A stretch of 64,000 nt of DNA from Mycolicibacterium gadium (GTDB lineage: Bacteria > Actinomycetota > Actinomycetes > Mycobacteriales > Mycobacteriaceae): contig NZ_AP022608.1 of the NCBI RefSeq assembly GCF_010728925.1, positions 4,030,001 to 4,094,000 of the forward strand, given 5' to 3'. Positions within the stretch are counted from its first letter, which is position 1, and each line of letters begins with the position of its first letter. The notes beneath the pieces are model-generated. The model worked only from the letters and a program-made list of their open reading frames with translations, was not told the origin of the DNA and ran no database searches. Positions 23,104 through 32,367 of the stretch are shown here, piece by piece. A program made the translations under genes and the position numbers.

Positions 23104-23998
23104 CACGGTGTGCGCCGTCGTGGTCACGCACCGGCGTCCCGACGAACTAGCCAAGTCGCTGGAAGCGGTGGCGGCCCAGACCCGCACGCCGGACCACTTG
23201 GTCGTCATCGACAACGACAACGATCCGGGCGTCGCTGAACTCGTTGCCGGACAACCGCTTCCGACTACTTACCTTGGCTCCAGGCGGAACCTAGGCGGCG
23301 CTGGAGGATTCGCGCTGGGGATGCTGCACGCCCTGACGCTCGGTAGCGACTGGGTGTGGCTGGCCGACGACGACGGGCGGCCCGCCGACTCCGAAGTGCT
23401 CGGTACTCTCCTCGCGTGCGCCGAGAAGCATCGGCTGGCAGCCGTCTCGCCAATGGTGTGCGATATGAATGACCCTGGGCGCCTAGCGTTTCCATTGCGT
23501 CGCGGGTTGGCGTGGCGACGCCGGGTCGCTGAGTTGCGTACCGAGACGTCCACCGACCTGCTTGCAGGCATCGCCTCGTTGTTCAACGGCGCACTATTCC
23601 GCGCGTCCACGCTGGAGGCCACCGGCGTACCGGATCTGCGGTTGTTCGTGCGCGGCGACGAGACAGAACTGCACCGTCGCCTGGTGCGGACGGGGCTACC
23701 CTTCGGCACCTGTCTGGACGCGGTCTATCTGCACCCGCAGGGCGGCGACGAGTTCAAGCCGATCCTGGGCGGACGGATGCACACGCAGTACCCCGAGGAT
23801 GAAACCAAGCGATTCTTCACCTATCGCAATCGTGGATACCTGCAGTCGCAGCCGGGCCTTCGGAAGCTGGTGTTCCAGGAGTGGGTTCGGTTCGGCTGGT
23901 ACTTCCTGGTGTCGCGGCGCGACCCCGCAGGTCTGATGGAATGGATTCGGTTGCGGCGCATGGGCCGTAAGGAAAGGTTCGGGAGGCCCGCACAGTGA
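23096..23998 (+). CDS. glfT1: Galactofuranosyltransferase GlfT1
   Basis: 300 aa from the ATG at 23096, inside the wzt 3' end (ATGAGTGA). GT2 (GT-A) features: VCAVVVTHRRPDELAKSL, VIDNDND, RRNLGGAGGFALG, and the DDD motif in VWLADDDGRP that binds metal and UDP-Galf. GlfT1 adds the first two galactofuranose units to the rhamnosyl linker in arabinogalactan synthesis. The stop overlaps wzm (GTGA). The enzyme matches Rv3782 in length and position. Confidence 0.93.
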   Translation: MSDTVCAVVVTHRRPDELAKSLEAVAAQTRTPDHLVVIDNDNDPGVAELVAGQPLPTTYLGSRRNLGGAGGFALGMLHALTLGSDWVWLADDDGRPADSEVLGTLLACAEKHRLAAVSPMVCDMNDPGRLAFPLRRGLAWRRRVAELRTETSTDLLAGIASLFNGALFRASTLEATGVPDLRLFVRGDETELHRRLVRTGLPFGTCLDAVYLHPQGGDEFKPILGGRMHTQYPEDETKRFFTYRNRGYLQSQPGLRKLVFQEWVRFGWYFLVSRRDPAGLMEWIRLRRMGRKERFGRPAQ

Positions 23999-24825
23999 CG
24001 TTCACCGACGCTGCCGCACAGTCGAAGACGTTTGGCCGCGCCTGGGGCGACCTGGTGGCGGGCTTCGGCAAACGCGAGCTGTGGTTTCACCTGGGCTGGC
24101 AGGACATCAAGCAGCGCTACCGCAGGTCGGTTCTCGGACCGTTCTGGATCACGATTGCCACCGGCGCTACGGCGGTCGCTATGGGTCTGTTGTACTCCAA
24201 GTTGTTCAAGCTTCCGCTCGAAGAGCATCTGCCCTACGTGACACTTGGCCTCATCGTCTGGAACCTCATCAACGCGTCGATTCTCGAGGGGGCGGAGGTC
24301 TTCATCGCGAACGAGGGTCTCATCAAACAGCTTCCGACGCCGCTGTCCGTTCACGTGTACCGATTGGTGTGGCGGCAGATCATCCTTTTCGGCCACAACA
24401 TGATCATCTTCGTGATCATCGCGTTCATCTATCCCAAACCGTGGACTTGGCCCGACCTGGCGGTCATCCCGGCGTTGTTCCTGATCGTCTTGAACTGCGT
24501 ATGGGTATCGCTGTGCTTCGGCATTCTGGCGACCCGGTACCGCGACATCAGCCCGCTACTGGTCAGCCTGGTCCAGTTGTTGTTCTTCATGACGCCGATC
24601 ATCTGGAACGAGTCGACGCTGCGGCAGCAGGGGGCGGGTGACTACGCCCGGATCGTCGAATTGAATCCGCTGCTGCACTATCTGGACATCGTGCGGGCGC
24701 CTCTGCTCGGCGCGGATCAAGAGGTGCACCACTGGGTGGTGGTCATTGTGCTGACCGTCATCGGATGGACGCTCGCCGCGTTTGCGATGCGGCAATACCG
24801 GTCGCGCGTCGCGTACTGGGTCTAG
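23995..24825 (+). CDS. wzm: ABC-2 transporter permease for galactan export
   Basis: 276 aa, GTG start overlapping the glfT1 stop by four bases. It has six hydrophobic segments and the ABC-2 signature: KQRYRRSVLGPFWITI, TLGLIVWNLINASILEG, LLVSLVQLLFFMTPIIWNES and NPLLHYLDIVRAPLLG. It is the partner of Wzt and corresponds to Rv3783. Acts in the plasma membrane to export lipid-linked galactan. Confidence 0.92.
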   Translation: MTFTDAAAQSKTFGRAWGDLVAGFGKRELWFHLGWQDIKQRYRRSVLGPFWITIATGATAVAMGLLYSKLFKLPLEEHLPYVTLGLIVWNLINASILEGAEVFIANEGLIKQLPTPLSVHVYRLVWRQIILFGHNMIIFVIIAFIYPKPWTWPDLAVIPALFLIVLNCVWVSLCFGILATRYRDISPLLVSLVQLLFFMTPIIWNESTLRQQGAGDYARIVELNPLLHYLDIVRAPLLGADQEVHHWVVVIVLTVIGWTLAAFAMRQYRSRVAYWV

Positions 24826-24832
24826 CCGACGT

Positions 24833-24883
24833 TTATCCCCAACCCCCGCGTTGGGTTTATCCCCAATGGCGGTTTTGTCCACA
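24833..24883. promoter_or_regulatory. Cluster of DnaA-box-like 9-mers
   Basis: TTATCCCCA at 24833 and 24857 and TTGTCCACA at 24875, all in one orientation within 51 bp. The last matches the mycobacterial DnaA-box consensus exactly, and the others differ by one or two bases. It lies 52 bp upstream of the DUF222/HNH gene. Confidence 0.5.
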
Positions 24884-24934
24884 GGTTGGGTTTTGCTGCT
24901 GGTTTGATGGCGGTGGCCGAATATTGTCGAACCT

Positions 24935-26557
24935 ATGTTCGATGGACTCGTTGAGGCGGCCACCCACAGCCGGGGTGCGGCATCGGTGGGGGCGTGGGCG
25001 CGGGTGGAGAACGCCGCCTGCGCGCGACGGCTGTTGGCGACGGCCGAGGAGCTCGAACGGATGTGGGCCGTCGACGGCTCTGAGGAGCGGGAGCAGTGGT
25101 GTCTGGACAACTGGGGTGCCGTGGCGGCGTCGGTGGCCGCCGCGCAGAACGTCTCTTTGGGGGTGGCCTCGCATCAACTGCTGATCGCCATCGGGTTGCG
25201 CGAACGGCTCCCGCGGGTGGGTGAGGTGTTCGCCGCCGGGGCCATCACCTACCGGCTGGTGTCCGCGATCGTGGCCCGCACCCGGCTGATCAGCGATCCC
25301 GACACGATGGCCAAAGTCGACACCGAGATCGCCGCCGCGGTCCAAGACTGGGGATCGCTGTCGGCGCACAAGACCGAAACCCAGATCGACTACTGGGTCA
25401 ATCGCTATGACCCCGCCGCGGTACGGCGCACCGAATCCTCCGCCCGCAACTGCCATGTCGACATCCACGACCCCGACGACGGATCAGGTGTGGTGTTCAT
25501 CGAAGGCCGGCTCATCATCACCGACGCCGAGGCGCTGGACCAACGGTTGGACGCCATGGCGCGCACGGTGTGCGATGCCGATCCGCGCACCCTGGATCAG
25601 CGCCGCGCCGCCGCACTCGGCGCGCTCGGGCACAAAGCCGACCGGCTGGCCTGCTTATGTGAGGACCCCGACTGCCCGGCAAAAGACGCTCAATCCAGTG
25701 CGGTGGTGGTCCATGTGATCGCCCACGAGGAGTCGCTGACCGATGACACCCCGGCCCAGTTGGACGGCGAAGCACCGGTGGATCCCGATCGCAAACCGTG
25801 GCAGGAGATGACCTGGCGCGAAGCCCTCGCCCCGACACCGTGGACACCGGTCATCGCGGCCACCCCGCCGGCGCTGGTCGTGGGTCGCGGGATGCTGCCC
25901 GCCCCGCTGTTGGCCGCCAAAATCGCCGGCAGCGCCAAGCTAGTGCCGGTCGTGCATCCGGGCAACAACCCACCTGAGCCGCGCTATATCCCCTCGGCGG
26001 TGTTGGCGACGTTTGTGCGGTGCCGCGATATGACGTGCCGGTTCCCGGGCTGCGATGAGCCCGCCCACCGCTGCGATGTCGACCACACCATCGCCTACCC
26101 GCACGGTCCGACCCAGGCGTCGAACCTCAAAGTTCTGTGCCGAAAACACCACTTACTCAAAACCTTCTGGGGCTGGCACGACCAACAGCACCCCGACGGC
26201 ACCGTCATCTGGACCTGCCCGCAGGGCCAGACCTACACCACCTATCCCGGCAGCCGACTGCTGTTCCCCACCCTGTGCCGCCCCACCGCGCCCGTCCGGG
26301 GTCACCGCTCCACCCCGCCCACCACCGACCCAGCGCGCGGGCTGGCCATGCCCCGACGCACCACCACCCGAGCCCAGAACCGCACCCAAGCCATCAACGA
26401 CGAACGCCGACACAACCAAACACTGATCCACACCGAAGCCGAACAACGCGCCCGCAATCAGCACAACCCAGGCGACAGTCCCGAAAACGACTGCGACAAC
26501 ACCTACTTCCCCACCCGACCACGACCCCCAAGCGACCACGACCCAGCACCATTCTGA
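24935..26557 (+). CDS. DUF222/HNH endonuclease-domain protein (13E12 repeat family), copy 1
   Basis: 540 aa. The N-terminal DUF222 region (residues about 10-340) contains LLATAEELERMW and LGVASHQLLIAIGLRERLP. The C-terminal HNH domain is CRFPGCDEPAHRCDVDHTI through LCRKHHLLKTFWGW near residues 370-410. A Pro/Thr/Arg-rich tail follows. In mycobacteria these genes are the 13E12 REP family, which occurs in many near-identical copies and may mark mobile or phage-attachment sites. A DnaA-box-like cluster precedes it. The nuclease role is plausible, not proven. Confidence 0.85.
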   Translation: MFDGLVEAATHSRGAASVGAWARVENAACARRLLATAEELERMWAVDGSEEREQWCLDNWGAVAASVAAAQNVSLGVASHQLLIAIGLRERLPRVGEVFAAGAITYRLVSAIVARTRLISDPDTMAKVDTEIAAAVQDWGSLSAHKTETQIDYWVNRYDPAAVRRTESSARNCHVDIHDPDDGSGVVFIEGRLIITDAEALDQRLDAMARTVCDADPRTLDQRRAAALGALGHKADRLACLCEDPDCPAKDAQSSAVVVHVIAHEESLTDDTPAQLDGEAPVDPDRKPWQEMTWREALAPTPWTPVIAATPPALVVGRGMLPAPLLAAKIAGSAKLVPVVHPGNNPPEPRYIPSAVLATFVRCRDMTCRFPGCDEPAHRCDVDHTIAYPHGPTQASNLKVLCRKHHLLKTFWGWHDQQHPDGTVIWTCPQGQTYTTYPGSRLLFPTLCRPTAPVRGHRSTPPTTDPARGLAMPRRTTTRAQNRTQAINDERRHNQTLIHTEAEQRARNQHNPGDSPENDCDNTYFPTRPRPPSDHDPAPF

Positions 26558-26654
26558 GCGCAGCGCTATCAACTGTCGCCAGTCGCGACTTCGCGCAGAC
26601 ACACCGCCGACAGGCTCCCAGGCACTTCCCAGGTTGCTCTAGCGTTATCGCGAT

Positions 26655-27005
26655 ATGAGCATCCCGCCATATGAACCCCCGAAGCCTCCGCCGTCACCTG
26701 GTGCAGGTACCACGCTGCTGTGCCCCAAGTGCGCCGGCATCATGAAGACCTACGAACGCAACGGCATCCACCTGGAGCAATGCGACACCTGCCGCGGCAT
26801 CTTCCTCGACTTCGGTGAGCTCGAGTCGCTGACGCAAATGGAGAACCGGTTCGTCCAGTCGGCGCCGCCGCCACCACCCGCTCCGCACCAGGGGTACGGC
26901 GGACAGCAGGGATACGGCGGCTACGACTACGGCCCCGGCTGGGGTCATCGCGGCAACAAGCACTACCGCAAGCAGGGCTTCGGTCGGCTGTTCTTCTCCA
27001 GCTAG
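26655..27005 (+). CDS. zf-TFIIB zinc-ribbon protein
   Basis: 116 aa. A zinc ribbon CPKCAGIMKTYERNGIHLEQCDTCRGIFLDFGELESL (two CxxC pairs) spans about residues 23-60. Gly/Tyr/Pro-rich low-complexity sequence follows (GYGGQQGYGGYDYGPGWG) and a basic tail. Stand-alone zf-TFIIB proteins are widespread and of unknown function. Its stop overlaps the convergent phosphotransferase by four bases. Confidence 0.85.
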   Translation: MSIPPYEPPKPPPSPGAGTTLLCPKCAGIMKTYERNGIHLEQCDTCRGIFLDFGELESLTQMENRFVQSAPPPPPAPHQGYGGQQGYGGYDYGPGWGHRGNKHYRKQGFGRLFFSS

Positions 27006-27760
27006 CCATCCGAGCTAGCCATCCGCGTGCAGGCCGCCATCAGCAACTCGTCATGGCGATGGTGGGCGGCGGCCTGCACCACCGCGGCCCTCGCGAATGG
27101 CTCAAGAACGGGCCACGGGTCGCCGTCCGGCAGTGCCGGCCCCTCGGCATCGCGATACGCGTCGATGAACGCGCCCCAATCGTCATCCGGGATCAGGCCC
27201 GCCGCCCAGAAACCCGCGGGCCGAGCCAGATCCCATGCCGGGTCGCCGATCCCGAGATCGTCGACATCGATCAACAACCACGACGACCCGGCATCCCGTC
27301 TACCGAGCTGGCCGAGGTGGAAATCACCATGCACTACCGACAACGGCCGTGCCGCTGACCCCGCACGCCACACCGCGTCCGGTAGAACGGCCGCCGCGCG
27401 AAGCACCGTCGAGTCTCGATCTTCCCGCAACTCATCCATCGCGCGGCGCAGCCGCTGCGGCCAACCGTGCGGCGGGATCCGCCCCACCGGCTCCTCACGG
27501 TGCAAGCGGGCCAGCAGCGCACCCGCCTCGACCCACGGCAGATGTTCAGGTTGCGGCACAACAGTTTCCACGTACGGCCACTTGGTGCGCCACCGATCAC
27601 CGACGGCCTCGGGTTCCACCTCCGACGGTGACAGCAGGGCCTTCGACGCCGCGGCGACCCGCAACCGCGTGGACAACTGACGCGGGTCGGTGCCCGGCCG
27701 GTGCAGCTTGTAGACCACGTCACCATCGACGCGGATCTCTGCACCGGACCGGGTCTGCAC
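27002..27760 (-). CDS. Aminoglycoside phosphotransferase-family kinase
   Basis: 252 aa. APH fold: VVHGDFHLGQLGRRDAG (catalytic Asp loop) and LLIDVDDLGIGDPAWDLARPAGF (metal-binding Asp). The N-lobe starts MQTRSGAEIRVDGDVVYKLH with a likely ATP-binding Lys. Members phosphorylate antibiotics, sugars or small molecules. Lack of clear antibiotic-specific sequence makes a metabolic kinase more likely than a resistance gene. Confidence 0.82.
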   Translation of the reverse strand: MQTRSGAEIRVDGDVVYKLHRPGTDPRQLSTRLRVAAASKALLSPSEVEPEAVGDRWRTKWPYVETVVPQPEHLPWVEAGALLARLHREEPVGRIPPHGWPQRLRRAMDELREDRDSTVLRAAAVLPDAVWRAGSAARPLSVVHGDFHLGQLGRRDAGSSWLLIDVDDLGIGDPAWDLARPAGFWAAGLIPDDDWGAFIDAYRDAEGPALPDGDPWPVLEPFARAAVVQAAAHHRHDELLMAACTRMASSDG

Positions 27761-27772
27761 CCCTCGACCGTA

Positions 27773-28243
27773 TTACCGCGTGGGCGGCTGAACGCGGGCG
27801 GCGACGTTGATGCGGTTCCACGCGTTGATGGTCACCGCCATCGCGATCACCTGACCCAGCTCGCGGTCGGAGAACACCCGCGCCGCACGCTGGTACACCT
27901 CGTCGGCCACATGGCCGTCGCCGAGCTCGGTGATCGCCTCGGTCAGCGCCAGCGCGGCCCGCTCGCGTTTGGAGAACAGCGGCCCCGCCTCTTCCCACGC
28001 CGCAAGCACGTCGAGCTTCTGCGTACTGACGCCATGCTTGCGCGCATCCCGCGTGTGCATGTCGAGACAGAAGGCGCAGTGGTTGATCTGCGACGCCCGG
28101 ATCTTGATGAGCTCGCCGAGCTCGACGTCGACATCCTTGGCCGCCGCATTGCTCAACGCCATCATCGCCTCGTACAACTCCGGCGACGTCTTGTAGATCT
28201 TGATTCGATCCAGGGACTCTGAAGTTTCCAATGTGGTTGTCAT
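27773..28243 (-). CDS. Carboxymuconolactone decarboxylase-family / AhpD-like protein, second type
   Basis: 156 aa from the ATG at 28243, chosen because it sits at a leaderless-type promoter and matches family starts. The AhpD-like core is LGELIKIRASQINHCAFCLDMHTRDARKHG (CxxC and His). It is followed by FSKRERAALALTEAITEL and GQVIAMAVTINAWNRINVA. It is divergent from a MocR regulator, which probably controls it. It is distinct in sequence from the copy at 3658-4194. Confidence 0.87.
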   Translation of the reverse strand: MTTTLETSESLDRIKIYKTSPELYEAMMALSNAAAKDVDVELGELIKIRASQINHCAFCLDMHTRDARKHGVSTQKLDVLAAWEEAGPLFSKRERAALALTEAITELGDGHVADEVYQRAARVFSDRELGQVIAMAVTINAWNRINVAARVQPPTR

Positions 28244-28250
28244 GACCCCA

Positions 28251-28256
28251 ACGCTA
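28251..28256 (-). promoter_or_regulatory. Leaderless-type -10 element (TAGCGT) for the AhpD-like gene
   Basis: TAGCGT read on the minus strand is followed by seven bases and then the ATG at 28243, the geometry of mycobacterial leaderless transcripts. It is nearly identical to the element at 16154-16159. Confidence 0.5.
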
Positions 28257-28292
28257 ATGGGCAAAATACCAGCTGCATGGTTAACTTTCGCC

Positions 28293-29711
28293 ATGACTTC
28301 GTGGGCCAATCCGGGTACCCGTGACCTGCACCTGGATCTCCGCGAGACCATCACACCGCGCGTCCGCGGGGCCAGGGAACTCCTGCTCACCGCGCTACGC
28401 GACGCCGTGCGTTCCGGCCGCCTCGCCGCGGGAACCATGCTTCCGCCGTCCCGATCCCTGGCCGTCGACCTCGGATTGGCCCGCAACACGGTCGCCGAGG
28501 CGTACGCCGAGCTCGTCGCCGAAGGATGGCTGGCGTCGCGGCAGGGTGCGGGTACCTGGGTGGTCAACACCGGCGGCGCCCAACGTCCCGCCCGCCCCCG
28601 CGGCATGAACGTGACGCCGGCGCACAACCTGATGCCCGGCAATCCGGACGTCGCGGAGTTCCCGCGCAGCGAGTGGGCTGCAGCCACCCGACGCGCGCTC
28701 ACCAACGCCCCGACCGAGGCGCTGCGCAGGGGCGACCCGCGCGGCCGGCCCGAACTGCGCGACGCGCTCGCCGACTACCTCGCGCGGGTGCGCGGAGTCC
28801 GAACCTCACCGGAATCGATCGTCATTTGTGCCGGCGTGCGGCACGCCGTGGAACTCATGGGCCGAGTCTTCGGGACCCAGCGCCCGATCGCCGTCGAGGC
28901 GTACGGCCTTTTCGTATTCCGCGACGCGCTCGCCGCGATGGGAATCTCCACTGTCCCAATCGGTCTCGACGACCACGGCGCGATGGTGGCCGAGCTCGAC
29001 AAGCTCGACGTGCCCGCTGTCCTCCTCACCCCCGCCCACCACAATCCCTACGGGATGCCGCTGCATCCCTCGCGGCGCACCGCGGTCGTCGAGTGGGCCC
29101 ACCGCACCGACGGCTACGTCCTGGACGACGACTACGACGGCGAGTTCCGCTACGACCGCCAGCCCGTCGGTGCTCTGCAGGCGCTAGGCCCCGAACGCGT
29201 CGTGTATCTCGGGTCCGCGAGCAAGAGCCTGTCACCGGTACTCCGGCTCGGCTGGATGGTGCTGCCCACCGACCTCGTCGACCCCGTCATCGAGGCCGAA
29301 GGAGGCTCCCAGTTCTACGTCAACGGCATCGCCCAACTGACGATGGCCGAGTTCATCACCAGCGGCGGCTACGACAAACACATCCGCCGCATGCGCATGC
29401 GCTACCGGCGACGCCGCGACGTCATCGTTCAGGCGCTGGCGCACGCCGACATCGAAACCCGTGGACTCGACGCCGGGCTGAACCTGACCCTGACGCTGCC
29501 CAACGGAGCCGAACACGAAGTGCTGCAACGAGCCGGCGAGGCCGGCATCGGACTCCAGGGGCTGTCCATCATGCGCCATCCACACGCCGGGCCCGAGATC
29601 CCGCGCCCCGACGGCCTCGTCATCGGCTTCGGCACCCCGGCCGACCACGCCTTCCCCGCCGCCATCGACGCATTGCGCGCCGTGCTCAACGCCAGCGGAG
29701 TCGGTGGCTAA
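28293..29711 (+). CDS. MocR/GabR-type regulator, copy 2
   Basis: 472 aa from the ATG at 28293. The GntR HTH is [19 protein letters not shown] with [21 protein letters not shown] and [13 protein letters not shown]. The aminotransferase domain has [26 protein letters not shown] and the PLP lysine in [21 protein letters not shown]. It is divergent from the AhpD-like gene, a classic MocR arrangement. The gtrA-like gene begins 10 bp after its stop. Confidence 0.9.
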   Translation: MTSWANPGTRDLHLDLRETITPRVRGARELLLTALRDAVRSGRLAAGTMLPPSRSLAVDLGLARNTVAEAYAELVAEGWLASRQGAGTWVVNTGGAQRPARPRGMNVTPAHNLMPGNPDVAEFPRSEWAAATRRALTNAPTEALRRGDPRGRPELRDALADYLARVRGVRTSPESIVICAGVRHAVELMGRVFGTQRPIAVEAYGLFVFRDALAAMGISTVPIGLDDHGAMVAELDKLDVPAVLLTPAHHNPYGMPLHPSRRTAVVEWAHRTDGYVLDDDYDGEFRYDRQPVGALQALGPERVVYLGSASKSLSPVLRLGWMVLPTDLVDPVIEAEGGSQFYVNGIAQLTMAEFITSGGYDKHIRRMRMRYRRRRDVIVQALAHADIETRGLDAGLNLTLTLPNGAEHEVLQRAGEAGIGLQGLSIMRHPHAGPEIPRPDGLVIGFGTPADHAFPAAIDALRAVLNASGVGG

Positions 29712-29720
29712 GCTGCCCGG

Positions 29721-30134
29721 GTGACCGAGCCCCCGATGCGCCCAGACCTGAGTCTCGCGACCCAGATCTGGCGCTTCATCGTCACCGGCGGATTCAGCGC
29801 CATCGTCGACTTCGGCCTTTACGTCCTGCTCTACAAGGGGGCGGGCCTGCAACCCGATCTGGCCAAAGTCATCGGCTGGATCGCGGGCACCACGACGGCA
29901 TACCTGTTGAATCGGCGCTGGACGTTCCAGGCTCCGCCCAGCAGGGCGCGACTGGTCGCGGTGTGGGCGCTGTACATCACGACGTTCGTCGTCCAGGTCG
30001 GACTGAACCACCTGTTCCTGGACCTAATGGACTACACACCGACCGCGGTGGTGGTCGCGTTCGTCATCGCGCAGGGCACGGCGACGGTCATCAACTTCGT
30101 CGTCCAGCGCGCCGTGATCTTCCGGCTGCGCTGA
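29721..30134 (+). CDS. GtrA-family small membrane protein (Rv3789-like)
   Basis: 137 aa, GTG start. Four membrane helices: [53 protein letters not shown] and [17 protein letters not shown], with the GtrA signature NRRWTF. The mycobacterial counterpart, Rv3789, has been proposed as a flippase for decaprenyl-phospho-arabinose or a recruiter of cell-wall enzymes. It lies directly before dprE1, so it likely belongs to that operon. Confidence 0.87.
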   Translation: MTEPPMRPDLSLATQIWRFIVTGGFSAIVDFGLYVLLYKGAGLQPDLAKVIGWIAGTTTAYLLNRRWTFQAPPSRARLVAVWALYITTFVVQVGLNHLFLDLMDYTPTAVVVAFVIAQGTATVINFVVQRAVIFRLR

Positions 30135-30181
30135 GCTCGCGCGCGCCGGGCCGAAACGGCCCGCACGGTACCCTCGTCACG

Positions 30182-31582
30182 ATGTTCGACAACCTTCCGA
30201 CGACCTCGCGCGCCCTGACCGGGTTCGGGCGCACCGCACCGTCGGTCGCGCAGGTGCTGGCTACACCCGACGTCGAACTCATCGCGGCGGCGGTCCGTGA
30301 GGCCAACGATCCCGGTGCCTCGAGCCCGGCATTCCTGCGTCGCGGCGTCCTCGCGCGCGGCCTCGGCCGGTCCTACGGCGATCAGGCGTGCAACGGCGGC
30401 GGCCTCGTCGTCGACATGACCGCGCTGAACCGCATTCATTCGATCAGCGCCGACACGGCGCTGGCGGACGTCGACGCCGGCGTGAGCCTGGATCAGCTGA
30501 TGAAGGCGGCACTGCCCTTCGGGCTGTGGGTTCCGGTGCTGCCCGGCACCCGACAGGTCACCGTCGGCGGCGCCATCGCCTCCGACATCCACGGCAAGAA
30601 CCACCACAGCGCGGGCAGCTTCGGCAACCACGTGCTGTGGATGGACCTGCTGATGGCCGACGGCGAAGTACGCACGCTCACGCCCGACGGGCCGGAGAGC
30701 GAGCTGTTCTGGGCGACCGTCGGCGGCAACGGCCTGACAGGCATCGTCGTGCGTGCCGGCATCGTGATGACGCGCACCGAAACCGCGTACTTCATCGCCG
30801 ACGGTGTCGCGACCAAGGACCTCGACGAGACCATCGCCGTGCACCTCGACGGCAGCGAGGACCGCTACACCTACTCCAGCGCCTGGTTCGACCTCATCAG
30901 CCCGCCGCCCAAGCTCGGTCGTGCCGCCGTCAGCCGGGGGAGCCTGGCAACCCTGGACCAACTGCCCCCCAAGCTGGCCAAGAACCCGCTGAAATTCGAT
31001 GCGCCACAACTGCTGACGGTGCCCGACATCTTCCCGATCAGTGCGATGAACAAGCTGTCGTTCATGGCGATCGGCGAGGTCTACTACCGACTCGGTGGCA
31101 CGTACTCCGGCAAGATCATGAACTTGTCGCAGTTCTACCACATGCTCGACCTGGTCAGCGGATGGAACAACGCCTACGGCCCAGCAGGTTTCGCCCAACA
31201 TCAATTCCTGGTACCGCCCGATGCGCTCGACGAGTTCAAGGCGATCATCCGCTGGATCCAGACGCGCGGCCACTACTCGGCGCTGAACGTGTTCAAACTG
31301 TTCGGCCCGGGAAACCGTGCGCCCCTGAGCTTCCCGATGGCCGGCTGGAACGTCGCGATGGACTTTCCCAACAAGGCCGGGGTCAACGAGTTCCTCAACG
31401 AACTCGACGACCGTGTCATGGAATTCGGCGGGCGGGTCTACACCGCGAAGGACTCCCGCGTCAGCGCGGAGAGATTCCACCAGATGTACCCCCTCATCGA
31501 CGAATGGATCGCCGTGCGCCGCAAGGCCGATCCGAACGGCGTCTTCGCATCCGATATGGCCCGACGCTTGGAGCTTCTGTAA
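30182..31582 (+). CDS. dprE1: Decaprenylphosphoryl-beta-D-ribose 2'-epimerase, oxidase subunit DprE1
   Basis: 466 aa. FAD domain of the VAO family: [18 protein letters not shown] near residues 58-75 and [28 protein letters not shown] near 122-149. The substrate domain ends in YTAKDSR, with the essential Lys (K418 in M. tuberculosis numbering). The residue that aligns with Cys387, the covalent benzothiazinone target, is Ala (residue 392; segment GWNVAMDFP, against GWNICVDFP), with 74 residues following in both proteins. With DprE2 it converts DPR to DPA, the sole arabinan donor. Stop and dprE2 start abut. Confidence 0.97.
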   Translation: MFDNLPTTSRALTGFGRTAPSVAQVLATPDVELIAAAVREANDPGASSPAFLRRGVLARGLGRSYGDQACNGGGLVVDMTALNRIHSISADTALADVDAGVSLDQLMKAALPFGLWVPVLPGTRQVTVGGAIASDIHGKNHHSAGSFGNHVLWMDLLMADGEVRTLTPDGPESELFWATVGGNGLTGIVVRAGIVMTRTETAYFIADGVATKDLDETIAVHLDGSEDRYTYSSAWFDLISPPPKLGRAAVSRGSLATLDQLPPKLAKNPLKFDAPQLLTVPDIFPISAMNKLSFMAIGEVYYRLGGTYSGKIMNLSQFYHMLDLVSGWNNAYGPAGFAQHQFLVPPDALDEFKAIIRWIQTRGHYSALNVFKLFGPGNRAPLSFPMAGWNVAMDFPNKAGVNEFLNELDDRVMEFGGRVYTAKDSRVSAERFHQMYPLIDEWIAVRRKADPNGVFASDMARRLELL

Positions 31583-32365
31583 ATGGTTCTTGATGCCACC
31601 GGTAATCCCCAGACCATCCTGCTGCTCGGCGGGACCTCCGAGATCGGGCTGGCGATCTGCGAGCGCTACCTTCGCAACGCCAAAGCCCGCATCGTGCTCG
31701 CCGACCTACCGGGCCACCCCAAGCGTGACGACGCCATCGCCCAGATGGAGGCGGCGGGTGCGAAGTCCGTGGAATGGCTCGACTTCGACGGTGTCGACAC
31801 CGAGAGTCACCCCCAGGTCATCGACGCGGCGTTCGCCGCAGGCGACGTCGACGTGGCGATCGTCGCGTTCGGCTTGCTCGGTGACGCCGAGGAATTGTGG
31901 CAGAACCAGCGCAAGGCCGTGCAGATCGCCGAGATCAACTACACCGCTGCGGTTTCGGTCGGTGTGCTCCTCGCCGAGAAGATGCGCGCACAGGGCTTCG
32001 GCCGCATCATCGCGATGAGTTCGGCCGCCGGTGAGCGGGTGCGGCGTTCGAACTTCGTCTACGGATCGACCAAGGCCGGCCTGGACGGTTTCTATCTCGG
32101 ACTGGGAGAAGCGCTGCGCGAGTTCGGTGTTCGAGTCCTGGTGATCAGGCCCGGCCAGGTGCGCACCGGCACGACGATCGCGTACTGGAAAGCCACCGGC
32201 GCCAAGGAGGCGCCGTTCACAGTCGACAAGGAAGACGTCGCCGAACTGGCGGTCACTGCCTCGGCCAAGGGCAAGGATCTGGTGTGGGCGCCGGGCGCGT
32301 TTCGGTACGTGATGATGGTGATCCGGCACATTCCGCGCGCGATCATGCGCAAGCTGCCGATCTAG
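31583..32365 (+). CDS. dprE2: Decaprenylphosphoryl-2-keto-ribose reductase DprE2
   Basis: 260 aa, beginning immediately after the dprE1 stop. Short-chain dehydrogenase: [19 protein letters not shown] (nucleotide loop), SSAAGERV (Ser of the triad) and YGSTKAG (Tyr and Lys). It reduces the DprE1 keto product to decaprenylphosphoryl arabinose. It matches Rv3791 in size and place. Confidence 0.96.
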   Translation: MVLDATGNPQTILLLGGTSEIGLAICERYLRNAKARIVLADLPGHPKRDDAIAQMEAAGAKSVEWLDFDGVDTESHPQVIDAAFAAGDVDVAIVAFGLLGDAEELWQNQRKAVQIAEINYTAAVSVGVLLAEKMRAQGFGRIIAMSSAAGERVRRSNFVYGSTKAGLDGFYLGLGEALREFGVRVLVIRPGQVRTGTTIAYWKATGAKEAPFTVDKEDVAELAVTASAKGKDLVWAPGAFRYVMMVIRHIPRAIMRKLPI

Positions 32366-32367
32366 TC

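Noticed and set aside
27002..27760. Antibiotic-resistance aminoglycoside phosphotransferase
   Set aside because: Only general APH-fold motifs are visible, with no subgroup-specific residues, so a resistance call is not supported.
28526..30134. Very long upstream extension of the dprE1 reading frame
   Set aside because: The frame is open by chance through the MocR and GtrA genes. The residues are Arg/Pro/His-rich. The real start at 30182 matches known DprE1.
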